A stretch of 21,370 nt of DNA from contig QGUY01000031.1 in NCBI GenBank assembly GCA_003242315.1, positions 1 to 21,370 on the forward strand. Reading direction: 5' to 3'. This DNA is from Bacteroidota bacterium (GTDB taxonomy: Bacteria; Bacteroidota; Bacteroidia; Cytophagales; Cyclobacteriaceae). This document shows, one piece after another, positions 1-8,539 of this stretch; position 1 is the stretch's first letter, and each line of letters starts with the position of its first letter. Below the pieces are notes generated by a model, which was given only the letters and a program-made list of their open reading frames with translations, did not search any database and was not told the origin of the DNA. A program made the translations under genes and the position numbers.

Positions 1-1911
1 CTGGGGCCCACGTTTTATTGGGGTCTTTTTTTCCGGCTTTTCTCCCGAATTTCCCATGGTGCCCCGGGGATTTACAACGCCGCCATGGAAAAGGATTACC
101 ATAAGCGTTATGGGGGACTAACGTTCTGGACGCCGAACATCAATATCTTCCGCGACCCGCGTTGGGGTCGGGGCCAGGAAACCTACGGGGAAGATCCTTA
201 CCTGACGGCCCGGTTAGGGGCCGCGTATGTGAAAGGTTTGCAGGGCAATGATCCGGTGTACCTGAAGGCGGCAGCATGTGCAAAGCACTACGCCGTGCAC
301 AGCGGACCCGAACGTCTGCGGCATGAGTTTGACGCGATCAGCTCCGCGAAAGATCTTCACGAAACATACCTTCCCGCCTTCAAGGCGCTTGTTGATGCCG
401 GCGTGGAGGCGGTCATGTGTGCCTATAATCGCACCAACGGTGAACCCTGCTGTTCCAGCAACACACTGCTTACGGATATTCTCCGCAATCAATGGGGTTT
501 CAAAGGACACATAGTAAGCGACTGCGGTGCGGTGGGTGACTTGTACACGGGACATAAGGTCGTCGCTACAGAGGCTGAGGCAGCTGCCATGGCTGTCAAG
601 GCGGGCGTAGGGTTGGACTGCGGTACGGAGTACAACGCTTTGCTTGATGCCATAAAGCAGGGACTTATTACTGAGGAGGAAATTAATCGCGAGCTGGCCA
701 TCCTGCTGCGGACGCGATTCAAGCTCGGCATGTTCGATCCGAAGGGGAAGAATCCGTACGACCGTATTGGCCCCGAGGTCATCAACAGCGAGGCACACCG
801 AAAACTCGCGCGCGAAGCGGCGTTGAAGTCCATCGTGATGCTTAAGAACAATGGAGTACTTCCCCTGAGGAATGACCTGTCCTACTATTTCATTACGGGT
901 CCCAATGCGGCGAGCGTAGAGGCGTTGATCGGCAATTATTATGGTGTGAACCCCGAGATGGTCACCATCCTCGAGGGTATTGCAGCGGCCATTGCGCCAG
1001 GCAGCCAACTCCAGTATCGCCATGGCATCTTGCTCGATCGGCCAAACGCTAATCCTATCGATTGGACTACCGGCAACACGAAGATCAGTGATGCAAATTT
1101 TGTGGTGTTAGGAATTACCGGACTTATTGAAGGGGAGGAGGGTGCCGCTATAGCATCGCCACACTATGGCGATCGTTTGGATTACAACTTACCGCAGAAT
1201 CAGATTGACTTCCTTCGGAAAATCCGCGAGAACAATGACCGCCCTGTCATTGCCATCATCACTGGTGGCAGCCCGATGAACCTGGCTGAAGTTCACGAGC
1301 TGGCGGACGCCGTGCTACTCGTATGGTATCCCGGTGAAGAAGGCGGCAATGCCGTGGCTGATGTCATTTTTGGGAAGGCGTCACCTTCAGGTCGTCTTCC
1401 GATAACCTTCCCCAAGTCGTTCGACCAACTGCCTGACTATGCTGATTACAATATGGAAGGCCGGACATACCGGTACATGAAAGAAGAGCCGTTGTATCCG
1501 TTTGGTTTTGGGTTGAGCTATACGACGTTTGAATATTCCGGGGCAACGTTGTCGCGTGACGTTGTACGCAGGAGGAATATGGAACCCATTACTGTGAAGG
1601 CGACGGTAACCAACACCGGCAAGTTTGCCGCGGAGGAAGTGGTGCAACTCTATGTTACAGATGAGGCTTCAAAGTACCGCGTACCGTTGTTTACCCTTTC
1701 AGGTATCAAGCGAGTTCGACTTGAGCCGGGCCAGTCGACCCAGGTAGAGTTTGAGATCACTCCGGACATGCTTTCCGTGGTAACGGACACGGGCGAAAAG
1801 GTGCTTGAACCCGGTCAATTTACGATTTCGGTTGCGGGCGCTGTGCCGGGTAAGCGCAGCGCAGAACTGGGGATAAATCCCCCAGCACAGGCTCGTTTGA
1901 CGGTACGATAA
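1..1911 (+). CDS. GH3 family glycoside hydrolase, probable beta-xylosidase (5'-truncated)
   Basis: Probably releases xylose (or glucose) from the non-reducing end of imported oligosaccharides. Residues are counted from the Met at base 85. The GH3 N-domain spans about 1-215, with FRDPRWGRG, GEDP and KHY; the nucleophile is Asp146 in the VSDCGAV context. The GH3 C-domain spans about 235-480, with the likely acid/base in LIEGEE (Glu349-352) followed by GDR. A fibronectin III-like domain closes the protein at about 500-595. SDCGAV-type nucleophile contexts are common in GH3 xylosidases, and the GH10 and SusCD neighbours agree, but specificity is inferred. The Met at 85 is not the real start: the frame stays open to base 1 and 'IYNAA' before it fits the family, while the residues before that look scrambled. 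Signal peptide and roughly the first 100 residues are missing, so localisation cannot be judged. Confidence 0.9.
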   Translation: MGPTFYWGLFFRLFSRISHGAPGIYNAAMEKDYHKRYGGLTFWTPNINIFRDPRWGRGQETYGEDPYLTARLGAAYVKGLQGNDPVYLKAAACAKHYAVHSGPERLRHEFDAISSAKDLHETYLPAFKALVDAGVEAVMCAYNRTNGEPCCSSNTLLTDILRNQWGFKGHIVSDCGAVGDLYTGHKVVATEAEAAAMAVKAGVGLDCGTEYNALLDAIKQGLITEEEINRELAILLRTRFKLGMFDPKGKNPYDRIGPEVINSEAHRKLAREAALKSIVMLKNNGVLPLRNDLSYYFITGPNAASVEALIGNYYGVNPEMVTILEGIAAAIAPGSQLQYRHGILLDRPNANPIDWTTGNTKISDANFVVLGITGLIEGEEGAAIASPHYGDRLDYNLPQNQIDFLRKIRENNDRPVIAIITGGSPMNLAEVHELADAVLLVWYPGEEGGNAVADVIFGKASPSGRLPITFPKSFDQLPDYADYNMEGRTYRYMKEEPLYPFGFGLSYTTFEYSGATLSRDVVRRRNMEPITVKATVTNTGKFAAEEVVQLYVTDEASKYRVPLFTLSGIKRVRLEPGQSTQVEFEITPDMLSVVTDTGEKVLEPGQFTISVAGAVPGKRSAELGINPPAQARLTVR

Positions 1912-1954
1912 TCTTTGATCAGACAAAAAACACATCAAAAGTGTGCATTTAGTT

Positions 1955-1985
1955 TTTGTTTTACGCAATCGGTTGCGTAGATTTA
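1955..1985 (+). promoter_or_regulatory. Predicted susC promoter (-33 TTTG, -7 TAGATTTA)
   Basis: TTTG at 1955-1958 and TAGATTTA at 1978-1985 are separated by 19 bases. This is close to the Bacteroidota consensus TTTG-N19-21-TAnnTTTG, with 7 of 8 positions at the -7 box. Transcription would start near 1990, giving a leader of about 34 bases before the susC ATG. The spacer is almost filled by the LacI-type palindrome at 1962-1979. Confidence 0.6.
1962..1979 (+). promoter_or_regulatory. LacI-family operator upstream of susC
   Basis: TACGCAATCGGTTGCGTA is an 18-bp palindrome with one mismatched pair (T/G beside the centre) and the central CG step typical of LacI/PurR-family operators. Its 14-bp core is the exact reverse complement of the site at 9632-9645 upstream of the lacI-family gene. 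It lies between the -33 and -7 elements, where bound repressor would exclude RNA polymerase. Confidence 0.75.
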
Positions 1986-2023
1986 ACATACGTTTTAACA
2001 GCTGTACCATTTAACCATTTTCT

Positions 2024-5000
2024 ATGAAAAGAGTGTTACTATTCCTGACGCTGATGACGGGGAAGCGTCCCACACGCTTCTCGCTCAGTTTGATGCTGAC
2101 ATTGCTATTAATGTCGGCGTTTGTCGCCCAGGCACAGGTTGCCGTAAGGGGCAAGGTTACCGACGAGACGGGCGCAGGACTCCCCGGCACCAACGTCTTG
2201 GTCAAGGGCTCAACGACGGGTACGACCACCGACTCTAATGGCGACTATGCCATAGAAGTGCCGCAGTCGGACGCAGTGCTCGTCTTCTCGTTCATTGGGT
2301 ATGAATCGCAGGAGATTGGCGTGGCGGGTCGAACGACCATCAATGTCACCCTTGTACCGTCCGTTGAATCACTCACCGAAGTGGTTGTGGTCGGCTACGG
2401 TGTGCAACGCCAGGAGGCGGTGACAGGTTCGGTTGCTTCCATCAGTGGTGACGCTATCCGGGAGATACCCGCAGGAAACATTACCCAGGCATTGCAGGGT
2501 CGTCTCCCCGGTGTCGAATTCACCCAAACATCGTCCAAGCCGGGAGCTACCATGCAGATCCGCGTTCGCGGTACGCGATCGCTTACGGCCAGCAACGATC
2601 CCCTCATCGTCCTTGACGGTATTCCGTTTGTTGGTACCATCGCCGACATCAACCCAAATGACATTAAGAGTGTTGACATCCTGAAGGATGCCTCCGCAAC
2701 CGCCATCTACGGTTCGCGCGGTGCGAACGGTGTCATCCTCATCACCACCCACAAGGGTCAAAAAGGTCAAAAGGCCAGGGTTTCGTACAACGGCTACTAC
2801 GGCGCGAAGAAGGTGTTCGCCAAGTATCCTATGATGGACGGACCGAAGTTCCTTGCGCTTCGCGAAGCCGCTGGTCTTTACTCACTCGGTTTGGATGAAG
2901 CTGAAGATGTGAGCACCGACTGGCAGGATCTGCTGTATCGTACCGGAACTATTACTAGCCACGACGTTGGAATTTCCGGAGGAACCGACCGCGGCAACTA
3001 CAACTTTGGCATCGGATACTTCCTCGACCAGGCTGTTATTCCTACCCAGCAATACACTCGCTACACCGTACGTGGTTCTATCGACCAGGAAATTGGCAAA
3101 CATTTCAAGGTTGGATTTACGACCAACAACAACTACAACCTTACGGAAGGAACCCAGATCGATGTGGGAGGTATCCTGAGAATGTCGCCTCTTGCGAATC
3201 CGTTCAATCCGGATGGTACCTGGAAGCGCACGGTACGCGCTGGTATCGACGAGCCCTGGGTATACTCAAGAGAAATTGTCGAAAACCTGAAAGATCAATG
3301 GCTCAGCGAAACCAGGGGTTATGCTTCATACAACTCGCTCTATGGCGAAGTGAAAATTCCCTGGGTGGAAGGACTCGCGTTCCGCACCAACCTTGGTCTC
3401 GATTTTCGCCAGAGCAACGGCGGCTCTTACACGGGACAAGGTATCATGAGCACGAACCCTACTACGGAATCGCGCGCCTCCGTCACCAATTCGCACACAT
3501 GGCACTGGCTGATTGAAAACATGCTTACCTACGACCGCACGTTTGCTGACAAGCATAACATTAATGTGGTCGCCCTGTATTCTGCTGAACAAAACAGGTT
3601 CACACGTTCGCGCATGGAGGCCACCGATATCCCTGCCGATCACTTCCAATTCTATAACCTCGGTCAAGCCGGTGGCCAGCTGATCATCAACCCCGGCGAT
3701 CAACAGTACGAACTGTGGGGCCTCATGTCGTACATGGGACGTGTGATGTACTCTTATGATGACAAGTACATGCTCACTGCAACAGTCCGTTCAGATGGCT
3801 CGTCGCGGCTCGCAGAAGGCCACAAGTGGCATACGTATCCCGCTGTGTCAGTGGGTTGGAATATTGCACGCGAGCCCTTCATGGCTAATGTTGGAGCGGT
3901 CAACATGCTGAAGATTCGCGCCGGTTATGGACAAACTTCCAACCAGGCAGTTGCCCCGTATGAAACCCTGGGTCGCCTCAGCACAAGGCCTTACAACTTC
4001 GGAAGCGAATTCTCTACCGGATATTATGTAACGCAGCTGCCCAGCCCTCACCTTGGATGGGAGTACTCTGAGACTATGAACTATGGTGTAGACTTCTCCC
4101 TCCTGGGCGATCGTCTGTCTGGTACCATCGAATACTACGTGACGAAGACGAAGGACCTGTTGCTGAATGTCAGCCTTCCTCCAACCTCAGGTGTATCGTC
4201 AGTTACAGAAAACATTGGTCAGACCGAAAACAAGGGTATCGAAATCAGCCTCAACGGTGTGATCGTCGAATCCAACGGATGGACCTGGGAAGCTGGCATC
4301 AACCTGTATGCTAACCGCAACAAGCTCGTGTCGCTGTATTCAGGTGCTGACAGAAATGAAGCCAACTGGTGGTTCGTAGGCCATCCTATTGATGTGATCT
4401 TCGACTACAAGCGTATCGGGCTCTGGCAGGAAGAAGATCCCTATCGCGACATCCTGGAACCGGGAGGAAACGTTGGGATGATCAAGGTAGAATACACCGG
4501 ATCATATAACCCTGATGGTACGCCGACGCGTGCTATTGGACCGGACGACAGGCAGATTATCAGTCTTGAACCTGACTTCCAGGGCGGTTTCAGCACACGT
4601 GTCACTTACAAAGGCTTTGACCTGAGCGCTGTGGGTGTGTTCAAGAGAGGTGGTATTCTTAACGCCACTATCTATGGATCCGGAGGTTACACCAACCTGC
4701 TGACAGGTCGCAACGGTAACGTCGACGTTGATTGGTGGACACCTGAAAACCCGAATACCAGGTATCCGGCACCAAATGGCGTTCGGAGCAACGACAACCC
4801 GAAGTATGCTTCTACGCTCGGTTATTTTGACGCGTCCTATATGAAGATTAGGACCATCACGCTGGGCTACGACTTTAGCAAGCTCTTCCCGAATGCGGAT
4901 ATTAACCTGAGAGCGTACTTTACTGTGCAGAATCCGTTTGTGCTGTTCTCGCCGTACCACGACGAGTCCGGCATGGATCCTGAAACCAACTCGTATGGCA

Positions 5001-5110
5001 ACGAGAATGCGGCGGTACCTCTGTCTGGAAACCTGAGGCGTATACTCACGCTCGGTACTAACACGCCGTCCACACGCAATTACGTCTTCGGTGTCAACTT
5101 CACATTCTAG
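2024..5110 (+). CDS. SusC/RagA-family TonB-linked outer-membrane transporter
   Basis: Outer-membrane beta-barrel that imports oligosaccharides, here probably xylo-oligosaccharides, into the periplasm using TonB energy. It has 1028 residues, normal for SusC. A long signal peptide (about 1-37, ending AFVAQA) precedes a carboxypeptidase-regulatory-like domain (about 41-110). The SusC signature LTEVVVVGYG lies at 117-126 and the plug domain at about 130-245, with VRGTRSL, PLIVLDGI and AIYGSRGANGVI. The rest is barrel, ending in the outer-membrane Phe (FGVNFTF). The gene follows a promoter with an embedded LacI-type operator, and the susD partner starts 11 bases downstream, so the two are surely co-transcribed. 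Substrate is inferred from the GH3 and GH10 neighbours. Family assignment is very secure. Confidence 0.97.
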   Translation: MKRVLLFLTLMTGKRPTRFSLSLMLTLLLMSAFVAQAQVAVRGKVTDETGAGLPGTNVLVKGSTTGTTTDSNGDYAIEVPQSDAVLVFSFIGYESQEIGVAGRTTINVTLVPSVESLTEVVVVGYGVQRQEAVTGSVASISGDAIREIPAGNITQALQGRLPGVEFTQTSSKPGATMQIRVRGTRSLTASNDPLIVLDGIPFVGTIADINPNDIKSVDILKDASATAIYGSRGANGVILITTHKGQKGQKARVSYNGYYGAKKVFAKYPMMDGPKFLALREAAGLYSLGLDEAEDVSTDWQDLLYRTGTITSHDVGISGGTDRGNYNFGIGYFLDQAVIPTQQYTRYTVRGSIDQEIGKHFKVGFTTNNNYNLTEGTQIDVGGILRMSPLANPFNPDGTWKRTVRAGIDEPWVYSREIVENLKDQWLSETRGYASYNSLYGEVKIPWVEGLAFRTNLGLDFRQSNGGSYTGQGIMSTNPTTESRASVTNSHTWHWLIENMLTYDRTFADKHNINVVALYSAEQNRFTRSRMEATDIPADHFQFYNLGQAGGQLIINPGDQQYELWGLMSYMGRVMYSYDDKYMLTATVRSDGSSRLAEGHKWHTYPAVSVGWNIAREPFMANVGAVNMLKIRAGYGQTSNQAVAPYETLGRLSTRPYNFGSEFSTGYYVTQLPSPHLGWEYSETMNYGVDFSLLGDRLSGTIEYYVTKTKDLLLNVSLPPTSGVSSVTENIGQTENKGIEISLNGVIVESNGWTWEAGINLYANRNKLVSLYSGADRNEANWWFVGHPIDVIFDYKRIGLWQEEDPYRDILEPGGNVGMIKVEYTGSYNPDGTPTRAIGPDDRQIISLEPDFQGGFSTRVTYKGFDLSAVGVFKRGGILNATIYGSGGYTNLLTGRNGNVDVDWWTPENPNTRYPAPNGVRSNDNPKYASTLGYFDASYMKIRTITLGYDFSKLFPNADINLRAYFTVQNPFVLFSPYHDESGMDPETNSYGNENAAVPLSGNLRRILTLGTNTPSTRNYVFGVNFTF

Positions 5111-5121
5111 AATAGTACAAC

Positions 5122-7086
5122 ATGAAAAGGTTTAAAATAAATAAGCTTGCGGGAACACTTGCGTTGACGATGTTCCTGGTCGGTTGCTCCAACATTTTGG
5201 AGGAACAACCGCGCAGCATCTACGAGCCCGGGTTCTTCAAAACAGAAAAGGGCGTTTACGGTGGGCTGACAGCCATGTATGCGCACCTGCGCTACATCTT
5301 CGGCCAGGGTTACTTCTACAACACGACACTTGTAGGTACAGACGAGGCTACGTGGGGACAGAGCGCTGATGAAAACTTCAAAGTCATGGACATCAGCGGT
5401 CAGGGTCAAATTACTCCTCAAAACAGCCGTGCCGATGTACTATGGGGAAATGCGTTCGCCAATATCAACACCGCGAACGGTATCATTGAGAATGCGACGG
5501 AAGTAGGTACAATACCCGCAGCGCTGATTGCTGAGGCCCGGTTCTTCCGTGCGTTCGACTACTTCATGCTCGTGCAGACATTCGGCGGCGTGCCGCTGGA
5601 TCTGGGTAACGGTGAACTCAAGTTCAATACGTCTCCTGTGAGAACTTCGGTGCGCAATACTGTGCCTGAAGTTTATACGAAGGCCATATTCCCCGACCTC
5701 AAAATTGCTGTTCAGGACTTGCCTGCTGTAGGTCGTGTTACCGGCGGCGCAACGAAGACGCTTGCGCGTCTTTATCTCGCAAAAGCATACCTGACGTATG
5801 CATGGTGGTTGGAAAACCCGAACAACATCCCGACCTATCCTGAAACACCTCGCGTGGATCCTGACGGTCACGACGCCGCCTGGTACTTCCAGGAAGCTTA
5901 CAACGTGGCTGTCGAGGCCATCGATGATCCGGGACCGTTTGGTTTGCAACCAACCTACTATGACGTTCACGTTGGTAGCAACGACCGCAACAACGAAATT
6001 CTGTTGTACGCCGACCACACCGAAGAAAGCGACTTCTACAACGGAGCTTGTACCAACTGCTTTGGGGACGGTGCAGCGCCCGGAAACTTTGCTGTGTGGT
6101 TCATGACGTGGAACTATACGGAAATCAGAAGCGCAGCTAATCCTGACGGCTCGGGTCCCGTTAGCTCTGTTCAGCGTGAAGCGGTGCAACCGCTGGGTCG
6201 CCCGTGGATTCGGATGTGTCCGACCATAGGTGTATTCACAAACACGTTCGCAGACAAGACGTTGGATTCACGGTACGACGGTACCTTCACAACAGTGTAT
6301 CGTGGCAACTGGCCCAAGGGTGGTGTTACCAACGAGGTGTTGTATAACGCAAACAACCTCCCGGTTAGCCCTGGCGACCCGATCCTGACATTCCTGCCGG
6401 ACGAAACTGAGGCTCCTAACATTACCTATCCGGATGGCCCCGGCCCCAGCAACGTGGGTGCAGGTACGATTCCCGGAAGACCCGACTATGTTGTAACGCC
6501 TCGTGCTATAAGCCGACTCATGTATCCAGGCCTATGGAAGCTGGGTACATACCGTACGAACAACGGTAACGGCCTGGGTCAACCGAACGCCACCAACACG
6601 CGTCCCTTCAATATTGCTAAGTTCTCGGAACTGTACTTCATCGCTGCAGAAGCGGCAGTGAAGGGTGCTGCTACCGTAGCTGGCAAGACGGCATATGACC
6701 TGATCAACGTCATCCGCGCCCGCGCAGGTAAATGGCGCTTCGACAACGCTGCCAACACGGAGCGTATCGAGGACAACAGCGCTGCTATGGTTGCGGCCAC
6801 TCCGACGGACATTGACATCGACTATATCCTTGAAGAACGGTCGCGCGAATACTTCGGTGAAGGATACCGTTGGTATGACCTGATTCGCACGCAGAAATGG
6901 GAAGAGTACGCTTCCACATATGAAATCTGCGGCCCTGCGAAAGGAGACCATACGGTTCAGGTAGTGAATCGCCAGATCCAGCCGTACCACTACCTCCGTC
7001 CGATACCGCAAGGTCAGATCGACGCGCTTGAAATGACTCCTGAAGAAAAGCAAGCCTATCAGAATCCTGGTTATGTTACTGAATAG
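5122..7086 (+). CDS. SusD/RagB-family surface glycan-binding lipoprotein
   Basis: Binds oligosaccharides at the cell surface and closes the SusC channel like a lid. It is a lipoprotein: the 22-residue leader ends in LVGC, with Cys22 the lipidated residue. Family hallmarks are RFFRAFDYFMLVQTFGGVP (TPR-like region), LAKAYLTYAWW, the IAKFSELYFIAAEAA helix, LEERSREYFGEGYRWYDLIR and the C-terminal YLRPIPQGQID. At 654 residues it is at the long end of the family, which suggests extra loops. It starts 11 bases after susC and is followed by a terminator, making it the last gene of the susCD unit. Xylan specificity is inferred from context; the sequence alone does not fix the ligand. Confidence 0.96.
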   Translation: MKRFKINKLAGTLALTMFLVGCSNILEEQPRSIYEPGFFKTEKGVYGGLTAMYAHLRYIFGQGYFYNTTLVGTDEATWGQSADENFKVMDISGQGQITPQNSRADVLWGNAFANINTANGIIENATEVGTIPAALIAEARFFRAFDYFMLVQTFGGVPLDLGNGELKFNTSPVRTSVRNTVPEVYTKAIFPDLKIAVQDLPAVGRVTGGATKTLARLYLAKAYLTYAWWLENPNNIPTYPETPRVDPDGHDAAWYFQEAYNVAVEAIDDPGPFGLQPTYYDVHVGSNDRNNEILLYADHTEESDFYNGACTNCFGDGAAPGNFAVWFMTWNYTEIRSAANPDGSGPVSSVQREAVQPLGRPWIRMCPTIGVFTNTFADKTLDSRYDGTFTTVYRGNWPKGGVTNEVLYNANNLPVSPGDPILTFLPDETEAPNITYPDGPGPSNVGAGTIPGRPDYVVTPRAISRLMYPGLWKLGTYRTNNGNGLGQPNATNTRPFNIAKFSELYFIAAEAAVKGAATVAGKTAYDLINVIRARAGKWRFDNAANTERIEDNSAAMVAATPTDIDIDYILEERSREYFGEGYRWYDLIRTQKWEEYASTYEICGPAKGDHTVQVVNRQIQPYHYLRPIPQGQIDALEMTPEEKQAYQNPGYVTE

Positions 7087-7128
7087 GATTTTGATGGACG
7101 ACGAACGCAAATAGCTGCAAGAAGAACG

Positions 7129-7163
7129 GCGGGGTTGGCCAACAGAGCCACCCCGCTTTTTTT
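7129..7163 (+). terminator. Rho-independent terminator after susD
   Basis: GCGGGGTTGGC pairs with GCCACCCCGC (one bulged base) around a short loop, followed directly by seven T residues. It lies 42 bases after the susD stop and separates the susCD transcript from the xylanase gene. Confidence 0.88.
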
Positions 7164-7301
7164 ATGTAATGGTGATGGGGTGATCGGCGATCGGGTAGTC
7201 ACTAATTGATGGTATGGCGGTGTGGAAAGGGTGGTAAAATAATGTATAGACTATATGGTAATCGACGATCCGTGGTTGATAAAATGTGATCAGAAATTCG
7301 T

Positions 7302-8510
7302 ATGCGGTTGATAGTTATCACGCTGGGCATCCTGCTGTTGCTTACTTATCCCGTTTCAGCGCAGCTTGCGGTGAACAAGTGCAAGTTTCTTGGGAATGTG
7401 GTAGGGAATTCTGTTCCTGCGTCGTTCGATCAGTACTGGAACCAGATAACGCCGGAGAACGCGGGGAAGTGGGGAGAGGCGGAACCACAGCGCGATGCAA
7501 TGAACTGGGCTCCTCTCGATGCGGCATACAATCACGCACTTGCAAAAGGTTATATATTTAAGCAGCATACCTTTATCTGGGAGCAGCAAAAACCCGGATG
7601 GCTGGCCGGACTCAGTGCCGCGGAACAGTTGGAAGAGATTGAGGAATGGATGGAGGCGTTTTGCAGTCGATACCCTGCTACCGATATGATCGAGGTAGTA
7701 AACGAACCCTTAAACGCGCCTCCAACTTTTGCGCCGGCGCTGGGCGGCGCGGGCAGCACGGGGTATGATTGGGTGATTAAGGCATTCGAACTTGCAAGGA
7801 ATTATTGCCCCGATGCGAAGCTGCTCATCAACGAATACAACATACTGAATGGTTTTACCTCCACACAATCGTATTTACAGGTTGTCAACCTCTTAAAAGA
7901 TCGTGGTCTTATTGACGGCATCGGGTTGCAAGGACATAGTATTGAAGAAACGACGGCTTCCGAGTTGAAGTCGCGATTAGATGCGATGGCCACCGCAGGC
8001 TTGCCCTTGTACATTACAGAATACGACGTGAGAGGGACTGACAACAAGCAGCTGGACATTTATCGCAACCAGTTTCCTGTCATGTGGGCTCACCCTGCTG
8101 TCGAAGGCATTACCCTGTGGGGATACATTCAAGGACAGATGTGGCGTGATGAAGCGCACCTGCTGAGGGCAGGAGGGACGGAACGGCCGGCACTCGTATG
8201 GCTTAAGGACTTTGTTGAGAACACTCCCGACGAGCCGTATTGCGACCTGGTAACAGGAGTCGAAGGTGAGGAATCCGGCTTGAGACTTTATCCGAATCCA
8301 GCAGTTGACCACCTCGTTCGTGTTGAACGAACTGATGGTATTGGCACTGTAAAAATCATTGATACCCTTGGCCATGTGTTAACGTCAGTGGATGCACGGG
8401 GTGAGACATCCATTACCCTGGACCTGGATGGTGTTGCTCCCGGACTTTACGTGGTCACCATAACCCACGTGGGAAAAACGCTTACAAGAAAGCTGTGGGT
8501 TGAGCGCTGA
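7302..8510 (+). CDS. Secreted GH10 endo-1,4-beta-xylanase with T9SS sorting domain
   Basis: Cleaves internal beta-1,4 bonds of xylan outside the cell. A signal peptide covers 1-20 (ending PVSA). A compact GH10 TIM barrel spans about 27-308. The acid/base is Glu135 in VVNEPL and the nucleophile is Glu240 in YITEYDV. Other GH10 motifs are ITPENAGKW (substrate binding), KQHTFIW and TLWGYIQGQMW. A type A T9SS C-terminal domain (about 324-402) begins LRLYPNPAVD and ends KLWVER, marking the protein for export through the type IX system and surface attachment or release. There is no separate carbohydrate-binding module. It lies 215 bases after susD beyond a terminator. No LacI-type operator is visible in its own upstream region, and the lacI gene converges on it 15 bases away. 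Confidence 0.96.
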   Translation: MRLIVITLGILLLLTYPVSAQLAVNKCKFLGNVVGNSVPASFDQYWNQITPENAGKWGEAEPQRDAMNWAPLDAAYNHALAKGYIFKQHTFIWEQQKPGWLAGLSAAEQLEEIEEWMEAFCSRYPATDMIEVVNEPLNAPPTFAPALGGAGSTGYDWVIKAFELARNYCPDAKLLINEYNILNGFTSTQSYLQVVNLLKDRGLIDGIGLQGHSIEETTASELKSRLDAMATAGLPLYITEYDVRGTDNKQLDIYRNQFPVMWAHPAVEGITLWGYIQGQMWRDEAHLLRAGGTERPALVWLKDFVENTPDEPYCDLVTGVEGEESGLRLYPNPAVDHLVRVERTDGIGTVKIIDTLGHVLTSVDARGETSITLDLDGVAPGLYVVTITHVGKTLTRKLWVER

Positions 8511-8539
8511 AGTACAAATACATGTTCAGCGTTTCTTTC
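8505..8539. terminator. Possible weak bidirectional terminator between GH10 and lacI genes
   Basis: CGCTGAA (8505-8511) is repeated inverted as TTCAGCG (8525-8531) with a 13-base loop, followed on the plus strand by a T-rich TTTCTTTCT. It spans the stop codons of both convergent genes. The stem is only 7 bp and the T-tract is interrupted, so termination strength is doubtful. Confidence 0.35.

Noticed and set aside
214..1023. 269-residue open frame on the minus strand inside the GH3 gene
   Set aside because: It is antisense to clear GH3 motifs, has no recognisable domain, and is a by-product of codon use in the real gene.
1921..1960. Possible terminator after the GH3 gene (ACAC...GTGT followed by TTTTTG)
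   Set aside because: The stem is only 4 bp and AT-rich, and the T-run is better explained as part of the susC -33 region.
5440..6189. 249-residue open frame on the minus strand inside susD
   Set aside because: Antisense to conserved SusD segments, with composition unlike a folded protein and no plausible start context.
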